Positions 8,270 to 15,768 of a stretch of DNA of 64,000 nucleotides are shown here, piece by piece. The translations under genes were made by a program, and so were the position numbers. The stretch comes from DAOULT01 sp964646625 (GTDB lineage Bacteria; Chloroflexota; Anaerolineae; CAZYHC01): the NCBI GenBank assembly GCA_964646625.1, contig CAZYHC010000001.1, positions 62,001-126,000 on the forward strand, in the 5' to 3' direction. The notes under the pieces were generated by a model. It ran no database searches. It saw nothing but the letters and a program-made list of their open reading frames with translations, and was not told the origin of the DNA. The stretch's first letter is position 1, and each line of letters opens with the position of its first letter.

Positions 8270-9375
8270 CTCTGCTCATTTAAAACCTCTTCGTACAGGC
8301 GGAGCACCTTTTGGGCCACGATCTCTTTGGAGAAATGGGCTTTGACCCTTTGGCGGCCCTGTTCTCCCATCCTGCGCCGCAGCCCTTCGTCGGCCAGGAG
8401 GGTGCGGCAGGCCTCGACCAGCGCGGAGACATCGGCGGGGGGCACGACCAGGCCGGTCTGACCGTGCTGGTTGACGTACGAGGTGCCTGTGGAAAGCTCG
8501 GTGCAGATCACCGCTTTGGCGGCGGCCATCGCTTCCAGTTGTACCATGCCAAAGGCTTCGCTGCGTTCGCAGGAGGGCAGCACGAAGAGGTCGCAGGCGT
8601 GGTAATAGTTAGGCAACAGCGCGTCCTGTTCGCCCACGAAGATCACCCGTTCTTCCAGTCCCAGGCTCTCCGAGAGTTGTTGCCAGCTTTCCCGCAGGGG
8701 GCCGTCCCCTACGACCAGCAGGCGCGCCTCTATATCCTTCATGGCCTTGATGAGATATTGCAGCCCCTTGTAATAGCGCAAACACCCCACGAAGAGGATC
8801 AAAGGAGGACGGTAACGTTTTCTGAGCCTCTCGACCGTCTCCTGGTCCGCTCTCTCAAAGCGTTGTACCTCAATGCACAGGGGAATGGCCACACACTTTT
8901 CGGCCACCCGGCTGAGATATGGGGAACTACGAATGTACTGAGGGCTGGTGGCGATGATGCGCTGGGCCTGACCCAGGACCCGCCACAGGAGAGGTCTGTA
9001 TAATTGGAGCCAACCTTGCTGGCGCACGATATCGCTCTGGTAGGTGATGACCGTAGCCCGCCCCCGCCCCAGCCACAGGTTGGCTACTTCCCCCGGCGGG
9101 TGGGGAAATTGCAGGTGGACGATGTCCGCCTCCAGACGGCGTATCCAGGCGAAGAGAGCCGGGCTGAGAGGCGTAGAGGCCGTTGTCGCCAGACGACCGG
9201 CCTTGATGACCTCGACGCCGTTTACCCTTTCCACGACAGTTTTGCGCCCCGGCGCAGTGACCAACACGGTGACTTCTAGCCCCTGGTGGGCCTGGTCTTC
9301 GGCCAGCATTCTGATGTGGTTCTCAATACCTCCCAGGACAGGGTAGTAATCTTTGTAGACGTGCAGGATTTTCAT
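8266..9375 (-). CDS. GT4-family glycosyltransferase
   Basis: A 369-residue two-domain GT-B enzyme. The N-terminal half begins MKILHVYKDYYPVLGGIE, with the glycine-rich acceptor-side loop of GT4 enzymes. The C-terminal half has the donor-binding GT1-fold with LILFVGCLRYYKG, VVGDGPL and the E-x7-E-like stretch CERSEAFGMVQLEAMAA. It would transfer a sugar from a nucleotide donor to a cell-envelope or exopolysaccharide acceptor; donor and acceptor cannot be told. It follows the HEAT-repeat gene after 24 bases on the same strand, so the two are probably co-transcribed. It is distant from the large polysaccharide locus downstream. Confidence 0.9.
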   Translation of the reverse strand: MKILHVYKDYYPVLGGIENHIRMLAEDQAHQGLEVTVLVTAPGRKTVVERVNGVEVIKAGRLATTASTPLSPALFAWIRRLEADIVHLQFPHPPGEVANLWLGRGRATVITYQSDIVRQQGWLQLYRPLLWRVLGQAQRIIATSPQYIRSSPYLSRVAEKCVAIPLCIEVQRFERADQETVERLRKRYRPPLILFVGCLRYYKGLQYLIKAMKDIEARLLVVGDGPLRESWQQLSESLGLEERVIFVGEQDALLPNYYHACDLFVLPSCERSEAFGMVQLEAMAAAKAVICTELSTGTSYVNQHGQTGLVVPPADVSALVEACRTLLADEGLRRRMGEQGRQRVKAHFSKEIVAQKVLRLYEEVLNEQS

Positions 9376-9399
9376 CTTTCGGCACTATTGGCTTGCTTT

Positions 9400-10356
9400 C
9401 TATTCGAGCTCAAAATAGTCGTCCGGTTCATATAGAGACGTTTCAAACGAGTCGCTGAGGAAATTTAACTCTTCCAGGGCTTCCTCGGCCGCCTCGCACA
9501 GCGCTTCGTCCCAGCTTTCCTCTACGATGGTTTGCAGAATGCGGCGCGCCTCTTCTCCCCCGATATTACCCAGCGCCCAGATGGCGGCTTCCTGTATCTC
9601 ACGGTCGGGGTCTTGGGTCAGATGGGCCAGGGAGGGAATGGCCTCCACGTTCTCTAATTCTCCACAGGCTCGTGCTGCTTCGTAGCGTATTTCTGGATCG
9701 AGGTTATCCAACTCTTCCAGGATCAATGCTCGCCAGCGAGGATTGGCGCTGCGCCCCATAGCAAAGATGGCGCTGACCCGCATCTTTTCCTCGTCGTCAT
9801 AGTAAGCGGCCTCGATGATATCATCCACCTCAGCGGCGCTGGAATAGGCGATAGACTCTACTGCCCGGCGTCGCACCTCTGGATTCTCGTGGTAGGCATG
9901 AATGGTGGTAAACAGGGCGTCCTGAACCGCGAGCGCGAGGGTAGCTTCTATGTCCTCCAATTCGCCTGATAATACAAAACGCCCCAGTGAAGTGGCTGCC
10001 GCAGCCCGCACCAGGGCCGCCGGATCGTCCTTGAGCAGGCGGATGAGGGGGCCGATGAGAGCCGTATCCTCATCTTCCCACAACCCTTCGATGGCCTGAG
10101 TGCGTACATATTCGTCTTCGTCGTGCAGGCAGAAGCGAAACACGAGGTTGAAATTTGTCTCGACGCTGAACTCCGCAATTTCCACCAGAGCCTGGATGAT
10201 CTGGCGTCGCCTTTTATTGGAGATTAGCGGCCAGGCTTCCTGAAAGAGTTGAAGCTCATTTCCGCTCATCCTCGATAGAGCGTATAGATTGCCCATGGAG
10301 AGGGCCTTTTGATCATCGCCTATCTGCCGCAGCAGTTCTTCGAAATCCACTAACAT
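9400..10356 (-). CDS. HEAT-repeat protein
   Basis: The start at 10356 gives 318 residues; upstream in-frame codons run through the promoter region and were discarded. After an N-terminal segment (FEELLRQIGDDQKALSMGNL) the protein is built from about six HEAT/PBS-lyase-type repeats, e.g. DEDEYVRTQAIEGLW, DDPAALVRAAAATSLG, DLDPEIRYEAARACGEL and DPDREIQEAAIWALGNIGG. It ends in a very acidic tail (EPDDYFELE). It is soluble, with no signal peptide. HEAT proteins of this size are usually scaffolds or partners of other proteins; no enzymatic motif is seen. It heads a two-gene unit with a GT4 gene. Confidence 0.8.
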   Translation of the reverse strand: MLVDFEELLRQIGDDQKALSMGNLYALSRMSGNELQLFQEAWPLISNKRRRQIIQALVEIAEFSVETNFNLVFRFCLHDEDEYVRTQAIEGLWEDEDTALIGPLIRLLKDDPAALVRAAAATSLGRFVLSGELEDIEATLALAVQDALFTTIHAYHENPEVRRRAVESIAYSSAAEVDDIIEAAYYDDEEKMRVSAIFAMGRSANPRWRALILEELDNLDPEIRYEAARACGELENVEAIPSLAHLTQDPDREIQEAAIWALGNIGGEEARRILQTIVEESWDEALCEAAEEALEELNFLSDSFETSLYEPDDYFELE

Positions 10357-10419
10357 AAGCCCCGACCGTCTCTTTTCACTGTCTTGTGTCGGCTGGTGCA
10401 CAACCTTTTTGCTATTATC

Positions 10420-10448
10420 ATTGTACCTCAACTTCTGCTTGAGGGCAA
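10420..10448 (-). promoter_or_regulatory. Promoter of the HEAT-repeat gene
   Basis: On the minus strand TTGCCC (10443-10448), 17 bp spacer, TACAAT (10420-10425). It lies about 65 bp before the ATG at 10356. Confidence 0.65.
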
Positions 10449-10687
10449 GTGCCAGGGCCAGGCCCCTGTGAGCCTGGGTATCTATTTTGCTACAATCAGG
10501 GAGAAATGATATAAGCGGCACCGGCTCAGCCCCCTCCACACTAATCCGTGACCGTAAGCTGTGTCAAAGCAGACTTCAGGCGTCCTTTTTTATGCTCTGT
10601 TTAGGTTTTATTTATGTTGGCTTTATAATACTCCCTTATACTTATAAGTGACGGACGTGCTCGGACCTTGGGATTTTGGGAGGGGGT

Positions 10688-10731
10688 AAGGCCCTTGTGT
10701 TCAACCCCTTGACCCTCAAGGTAAGGGCCTT
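10688..10731. repeat. Inverted repeat in the 532-bp gap between divergent genes
   Basis: AAGGCCCTT (10688-10696) and AAGGGCCTT (10723-10731) are perfect complements with a 26-base loop. Position upstream of the promoter at 10764 would allow an operator role. Apart from this and the two promoters, I see nothing in 10357-10888. Confidence 0.45.
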
Positions 10732-10763
10732 GCCGGTTGTGCTTATTGTGTGAAGTAATTCTC

Positions 10764-10792
10764 TTGACTTTTGGTCCGATTATTAGTATAGT
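10764..10792 (+). promoter_or_regulatory. Promoter of the long GT4 gene
   Basis: TTGACT (10764-10769), 17 bp, TATAGT (10787-10792). The start codon is at 10889, leaving a leader of about 90 bases. Confidence 0.75.
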
Positions 10793-10888
10793 TGATGTAG
10801 GGCAAATTATAATTGGAGACCTGCTTATCGTTTATGGAAATGTTTCTGGGCCTGCTTCGGGCCCATTCGCTTTACGGGAAAGAGAAAA

Positions 10889-12604
10889 ATGAAAGTTGGT
10901 ATACTGCATCAATATGATCTGGCTGCTTCTGGCAGTTGTGTGTACGTGCGAAGGGCCGCTGAAGCGCTGCTGGCCCTGGGCCATGAAGTACACATCGTGT
11001 CTAAGGAGCTCTATCCACAGCGTTATGATTTTATTAAGGAGGCTTTGCTTTATCGGCAGAAGGCCGCCAGACTGCCCTCTCATCTGGCCCAGGCTGCCCG
11101 TGGGAGCACTCGACCTTATACTCTGTTCAGTCGAAACGGGAGAAAGGGCTGCGTTTCCCACACCCTGCTGAGTGATATTATCGCCGTCGCCTGCGAACGC
11201 ACGGAGTTACCCGCCGGACGGTTGTTCACCGAGCTGTCCGCAGAAGAAATCGAACATTACATAAAGTATCACTTCGAGCGAGTGGTGGAGATCATCGAGC
11301 GCTACGGGCTGGACATCCTCCACACCAATCACGTGCTGTTGTGGCCCTACATTGCTCATCTGGTCAAGGCCAGATTGGGGATACCCTACGTGGTTACCGT
11401 TCACGGCAGCACCATCGAGTTTGTCCTCGACCGTGACGAACGATACAGACCCTATGCCATAACGGGTCTGAGCCAGGCTGATAGAATCATCGTCCTGAAC
11501 AAAGATGTCAGGCGCAGGGTGTTATCTATCTGCCCCGACGTGGAACATAAGCTGGTTGAAATCCCGGTCGGGGTCGAAACGGGCGTCTTCAAACCCATTC
11601 CCCTGGCCGAAAGACCTGAGGCGATAGGCAAATTGGCTGAAGCCCTCAGAGCCGGGCAAGGGGCGGGCAAGAGAGCCCTGGCGCGACAAAGCACCCGCCG
11701 CCTTTTGTACGAAGAAAGCGATGAATCTGAGATCGCCCGTCAAATGATGGCTGTCAGAAATTCTTACGAGCATGGTCAGCCTGATGCCGATTTGGGAGAG
11801 AGGTTAGCCTCCATCGATTGGGGCGCAGATAGGATTATCATCTATGTGGGGCGCTTGCTTTTTGAGAAGGGCGTCCACTGCCTGATAGCGGCTATGCCCC
11901 TGATATTGGCGCGATTCCCCAGAACCAGGCTGTTCATTGTTGGAGATGGCGTTGACCGCGAATTTCTGGAGCTGCTGGTATATGCGCTTGATCAGGGCCG
12001 CCTGGAGTTGGTGCGCCGCGCCTTGTGGATAGCCAGGCCCTATCGCTACCAGGTTGATGGCGAGATCGCCGCTTACGTTGACTACCTGGAGAGTTTTCTG
12101 AAAATCATCGAAGGACGAGAGCCAGCGGGAGGCCATAATCTGTCCTTAGAGGCGTATATGGATGTGGCTCGGGGACGTATAGGTGACAGCGTCGTCTTTA
12201 CCGGCCATCTGGACCAATCTGACCTGGCGCAACTCTTCCCTTGCGCCGATATCTGCGCTCTACCTTCTATCGTCAAGGAGGCTTTCCCCCTGGTGTCTGT
12301 CGAATCTCTGGCCTGTGGGGTCGTGCCTGTGGGGGCTTATTTCTCTGGACTGGTGCCTATTCTGGACGAAGTAGCCGCTCAGGTCAGCCCCGTCGCAGAT
12401 TTGGTGAAGTTAGACCACCATCCTGCGCAATTGATAAACGATCTGGCCGCCAATATCCCGGCCTTGCTTGCCAGGTTGGAAGACAGGGAACTGGCAGATA
12501 GGGTCTCTCACATGTGCCGCAAAATTGTGGAGCCCGCTTATAGTTGGAGCAATGTAGGGGCCAGGCTGGAGAAGCTTTATGCTTCGAGCCTGAACATCTC
12601 TTAA
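10889..12604 (+). CDS. Long GT4-family glycosyltransferase
   Basis: A 571-residue GT-B glycosyltransferase, about 180 residues longer than usual. The N-terminal domain opens with MKVGILHQYDLAASGSC and contains LDILHTNHVLLWPYIAHLVK. The C-terminal domain shows IIIYVGRLLFEKGVHCLIAA, RLFIVGDGVDR, VVFTGHLDQSDLAQLFPCAD and the donor-site stretch KEAFPLVSVESLACGVVPV. The extra length lies between the two domains (about residues 240-310) and after the first donor-domain strands (about 365-420, a helical segment). Such enzymes transfer sugars, often to lipids or polysaccharides; the substrate is unknown. It has its own consensus promoter, and the start has GGGAAAGAGA upstream. Confidence 0.88.
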   Translation: MKVGILHQYDLAASGSCVYVRRAAEALLALGHEVHIVSKELYPQRYDFIKEALLYRQKAARLPSHLAQAARGSTRPYTLFSRNGRKGCVSHTLLSDIIAVACERTELPAGRLFTELSAEEIEHYIKYHFERVVEIIERYGLDILHTNHVLLWPYIAHLVKARLGIPYVVTVHGSTIEFVLDRDERYRPYAITGLSQADRIIVLNKDVRRRVLSICPDVEHKLVEIPVGVETGVFKPIPLAERPEAIGKLAEALRAGQGAGKRALARQSTRRLLYEESDESEIARQMMAVRNSYEHGQPDADLGERLASIDWGADRIIIYVGRLLFEKGVHCLIAAMPLILARFPRTRLFIVGDGVDREFLELLVYALDQGRLELVRRALWIARPYRYQVDGEIAAYVDYLESFLKIIEGREPAGGHNLSLEAYMDVARGRIGDSVVFTGHLDQSDLAQLFPCADICALPSIVKEAFPLVSVESLACGVVPVGAYFSGLVPILDEVAAQVSPVADLVKLDHHPAQLINDLAANIPALLARLEDRELADRVSHMCRKIVEPAYSWSNVGARLEKLYASSLNIS

Positions 12605-12646
12605 ACTATACTAATTGACGGAGTTGATTTTATCCCCTATCGCCGG

Positions 12647-12695
12647 GTAGAAGGTCCATAGATTTCTATCCCCGGTGGTGTTATGGTCCTTCTAC
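12647..12695. repeat. Long hairpin before the STAS gene
   Basis: GTAGAAGGTCCATA (12647-12660) pairs with TATGGTCCTTCTAC (12682-12695) with one mismatch and a 21-base loop. No T-run follows. It ends 30 bases before the GTG of the STAS gene, so it could be an RNA processing or attenuation structure, or the end of the glycosyltransferase transcript. Confidence 0.55.
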
Positions 12696-12725
12696 TCGAA
12701 TTCAGGAAAAGGTTAAGGAGGCGCT

Positions 12726-13061
12726 GTGAAGCTGTCAACAGAGCAGAAAGAGGGGGTCACTATTATCCGCTTTGAGGAAGAAAGCAACCTGGACGCCAGC
12801 AATTCGATGAGATTCAAGGAAGAGATAGCCGCCCCCCTGGAGCAGACCGACAAGGTCATAATCGATCTGGGAAACGTAGCTTTCATGGATAGTTCGGGCA
12901 TCGGGGCTTTGGTGGCTATTACCCGGGAGTTTTCTAAAAAGGGGGGGGAGTCGAGGCTGATAGCCGTTACGCCCGCCGTACAGACGGTGTTCGAGGTCAC
13001 GCGACTCTACCGCTTCTTCGAGATATACGATACCGAAGAAGAGGCTTTGGAGAGCTTTTGA
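12726..13061 (+). CDS. Anti-sigma factor antagonist / STAS-domain protein
   Basis: A 111-residue STAS-domain protein. The GTG at 12726 is preceded by AAGGAGGCGCT, a clear ribosome-binding site. The motif VIIDLGNVAFMDSSGIGALV carries the phosphorylatable serine of SpoIIAA/RsbV-type antagonists (DSSG). In that family the unphosphorylated protein frees a sigma factor or a switch kinase from an anti-sigma factor; the phosphorylated form is inactive. No anti-sigma kinase or PP2C phosphatase is nearby, so its partner is elsewhere. It follows the long GT4 gene and precedes the phosphodiester glycosidase pair. Confidence 0.92.
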   Translation: MKLSTEQKEGVTIIRFEEESNLDASNSMRFKEEIAAPLEQTDKVIIDLGNVAFMDSSGIGALVAITREFSKKGGESRLIAVTPAVQTVFEVTRLYRFFEIYDTEEEALESF

Positions 13062-13153
13062 TAAGAGCGCCCGCTTTCTGAACGCCAGTCCGCCAGGACT
13101 CAAAACGACCATCCTGGAAGTTATACGCCCGGATTAATGAAGAAAATAGGATG

Positions 13154-13182
13154 TTCATTGCTATCCTGGAGTCTTATATAAT
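13154..13182 (+). promoter_or_regulatory. Probable promoter of the phosphodiester-glycosidase pair
   Basis: A perfect TATAAT (13177-13182) lies 17 bp after TTCATT (13154-13159), a weaker -35. The start codon is at 13267. Confidence 0.55.
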
Positions 13183-13266
13183 GTATTGCGGTACATCTGT
13201 ACTAAGGCCAGGAAATTGGTTTCCGGCCCGCAGACTGCGGTGATGATAGCAGGAAATTTTTAGTTT

Positions 13267-15681
13267 ATGGATTTCAGATTCAGGGATCGGTTGGAACCTA
13301 AAGCCTTCGCTCGCCGACTGGGTGAAGTTGATCTGGCGGAGGCCGCTGACTTACTTAAAAAGCTGATCGAGATAGAGGGCTACCTGGCCAGAAATAACAG
13401 GCTGAAGGCCTACGAGGATAAACTGCCCTTAGTGTTGGGAGAGCTCGATTTGAGCCTGATGGCGGCCATTTTCAACCGCCTGGACACTATCTTGCTGAGA
13501 CAGGCCCTATTTGGGAATTTTCGGGTGGTGGAATATCAGGTTAAGCTGGAGTTGCTGGACAGGTTGGCAGTCCATAAGGCCACGGGGTTGTTGGAGCAGT
13601 TGAGCCTGGGCCTCGATCTGCCCGGAGTGGCAGGCCGGTTATTGAGCGACATATCTCCGCCCCGAGCCACGGCCCTGGTGACCGGCATGGCACGGTTGAG
13701 CCTGCTGCGCATTTTCGAAAACGTGGAGGTCAGGGACAAGGCGCGGATTCTGGAGAGGTCGGGGTGGGCCAGGGCTGCCCAGATCGTGCGTTGGATGCTG
13801 GGCCGAGGGGGGTGCGTCCGGGTGGCCGCCACAGCCAACGTATTGAGAGAGGTTAACCAGGAAATAAGGGATGGCATCCTGCGCCGTTTGGGCGCTGCCG
13901 ATAAAGATAAATTGCAAGTAGAAATCGACCGCCAATTCGCTGAGCCCTGGAAACTGCTGAGCGCTAGAGAAATCATCGTGCCCTTGCTGGATGTGTCTCC
14001 TTCTGTGGCCGCCTCCATCCTGCTAAAGATAGACGCCGAGAAAGCAGTGCAGGTGCTCAAGCACCTGGAGCCCTCGTTTGTCGCTCAGGTGGTGGCCGCT
14101 TTAGCCCCAGGTAACCCCCAGATCGCTGCTGACCTGCTGACGGCCATGCACGAGCGGGTTCTGGGGGCCTCCCCGGCAGGGATCAGGGCGCAAATATACT
14201 CCCTGCGGGCGGCCAGCGTTTTGGAAAAATTGGACCTGAATCAGGCCAGCAACGTCGAGGTCGTCCAGCGCATGGATAGCGCCATCCTGAAAGAAACCCT
14301 CCCCTGGCTGGACGAGACCAGAGGACGAACCATCAGGGGCCTGGCCCTTTGGAAGGGCCAGGCCCCTCTGGATCTCCGCTTTGCCTCTCTCCATCATCCC
14401 CCGCGGAGAGGACAGGGCCGCAGAAGGAGTCAACTGCTGGGCCCCGGCCTGAAATGGATCAGGATCGAGGAGACCCTCCAGACGCCGGTCGGGAGCAAGC
14501 CGATGCTCATCGATCTGCTGGAGCTCGATCCACAGCGGGTCAGGTTAAAGGTCTGTCGGGCCATTACCGAGGACAATCTGGTGCCGGTGGACCGGCTCCA
14601 GGAATTATTCGGAGGTATCACCACGCGCCACGTCCGTCCGCCCCGGCAGGCGCTGCATAGTTTGGGGGTTGTGCGTCTCCGGGAGACTGTGGAACGGACG
14701 GGCGCCCTGGCCGGTATCAACGGCAACTTCTACTTCGACTACGGCCACTACCTGGATTGCCACAACATGGGGATCGAACTCAGCCAGATCCCCGGCCTTT
14801 TCTTCGGCGATCTGGTCAGTTGGTTTGTGATCGATGGCCTGGAAACCGATCCGCCCGTTTTCAATCGCGCCTGTCTGATCGCCACCGAGGAGGGCAGCAT
14901 CCACATCAGAAAAGTGTTTATGACCGACGTCACCCTGTCTAACGGGCGGCGCATCACCTGGCAGGGGATCAACAGCCAGAGAGGAAAAGGCCGCATAATC
15001 CTGTTTAACGCTCTGCACGGTTTCAGAACGGAGAAGGAGCGGACCTATACCGACGTAGTTATCGCCAAGTACCAGATATACGTGATAGAGAGAGGAGAGG
15101 GAGTGCCCATCCCCTTGCTCGGTTTCGTGCTCTCCATACCCAATGACCAGGCCGAGGAGTTGCTGGCCGGCGTCCAGGTCGGCGATGAAGTGGCTATGGG
15201 CAACGATTTCCCGCCGCACCTGGGACGGGTGGAGCAGGCCATGGCCTGTGGGCCGCAACTGGTCCGAGATGGTCAGCCGGACCTGGATTTCGAGTTTGAG
15301 GATTTTGGGGAGAAAGACACCTCGGTTTTGCCCCTGTCCCTGACCAGGGCGGCTGATATTTTCGAGGCTGCCCGCAGCTTCGTCATGCTGAAAGACGGCA
15401 GGCTGGTCCTGGGGGCCGTGTCCGGGACCGCGCTGGGGGATGGCCCCCCACGGGCCAGCGCCGGCATGACCTTCGGGGAACTGACCCAATTAGCTATGGA
15501 CCTGGGCGCCGAACAAGCCATAGCTTTGGATGGGGGAGGGTCCAGCTCGCTGGTGGTCAGGGCCGAGGACGGGGCCAGGGTGCTGAACGTCCCTACCGGC
15601 GGGGCGGACGTACCTTATGGAGAAGAGCGTTTCATAAACACCTATTGGCTGGTTTTTGACAAAAAAAGGCAATCGAGTTAA
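13267..15681 (+). CDS. MgtE_N-like superhelix fused to phosphodiester glycosidase (NAGPA) domain, copy 1
   Basis: An 804-residue protein with no signal peptide or membrane segment. Residues 1 to about 350 are short helical repeats of the L-x-E/S-D/E-I-x-P-x-x-A type, resembling the cytoplasmic N-domain of MgtE magnesium transporters, but no transporter part follows. After an Arg-rich linker comes a C-terminal domain (about 395-800) with hallmarks of the NAGPA/phosphodiester glycosidase family: AGINGNFYFDYG, QAMACGPQLVRDGQ, MTFGELTQLAMDLGAE and ALDGGGSSSLVV. Known relatives cleave sugar phosphodiesters, usually outside the cell; this one appears cytoplasmic. The linker contains a perfect 33-bp palindrome absent from the neighbouring paralogue. 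No strong ribosome-binding site precedes the ATG. Confidence 0.8.
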   Translation: MDFRFRDRLEPKAFARRLGEVDLAEAADLLKKLIEIEGYLARNNRLKAYEDKLPLVLGELDLSLMAAIFNRLDTILLRQALFGNFRVVEYQVKLELLDRLAVHKATGLLEQLSLGLDLPGVAGRLLSDISPPRATALVTGMARLSLLRIFENVEVRDKARILERSGWARAAQIVRWMLGRGGCVRVAATANVLREVNQEIRDGILRRLGAADKDKLQVEIDRQFAEPWKLLSAREIIVPLLDVSPSVAASILLKIDAEKAVQVLKHLEPSFVAQVVAALAPGNPQIAADLLTAMHERVLGASPAGIRAQIYSLRAASVLEKLDLNQASNVEVVQRMDSAILKETLPWLDETRGRTIRGLALWKGQAPLDLRFASLHHPPRRGQGRRRSQLLGPGLKWIRIEETLQTPVGSKPMLIDLLELDPQRVRLKVCRAITEDNLVPVDRLQELFGGITTRHVRPPRQALHSLGVVRLRETVERTGALAGINGNFYFDYGHYLDCHNMGIELSQIPGLFFGDLVSWFVIDGLETDPPVFNRACLIATEEGSIHIRKVFMTDVTLSNGRRITWQGINSQRGKGRIILFNALHGFRTEKERTYTDVVIAKYQIYVIERGEGVPIPLLGFVLSIPNDQAEELLAGVQVGDEVAMGNDFPPHLGRVEQAMACGPQLVRDGQPDLDFEFEDFGEKDTSVLPLSLTRAADIFEAARSFVMLKDGRLVLGAVSGTALGDGPPRASAGMTFGELTQLAMDLGAEQAIALDGGGSSSLVVRAEDGARVLNVPTGGADVPYGEERFINTYWLVFDKKRQSS
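14335..14367. repeat. Palindromic element (family A) inside a coding region
   Basis: Two perfect 15-bp arms, AGGGGCCTGGCCCTT and AAGGGCCAGGCCCCT, flank the loop TGG. The 33-bp length, 15+3+15 layout and CTGGC core match the intergenic element at 25566-25598. It encodes 11 residues in the linker before the NAGPA domain of copy 1, keeping the frame. Confidence 0.75.
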
Positions 15682-15768
15682 GATAGAGAGAGGTGGGGTC
15701 TTCCCCGACCGGCCCCCTCAAATGCCGTCGAGCCGTGGGCTAGCGGTTCATAACAGGAGGAAGCAAAA

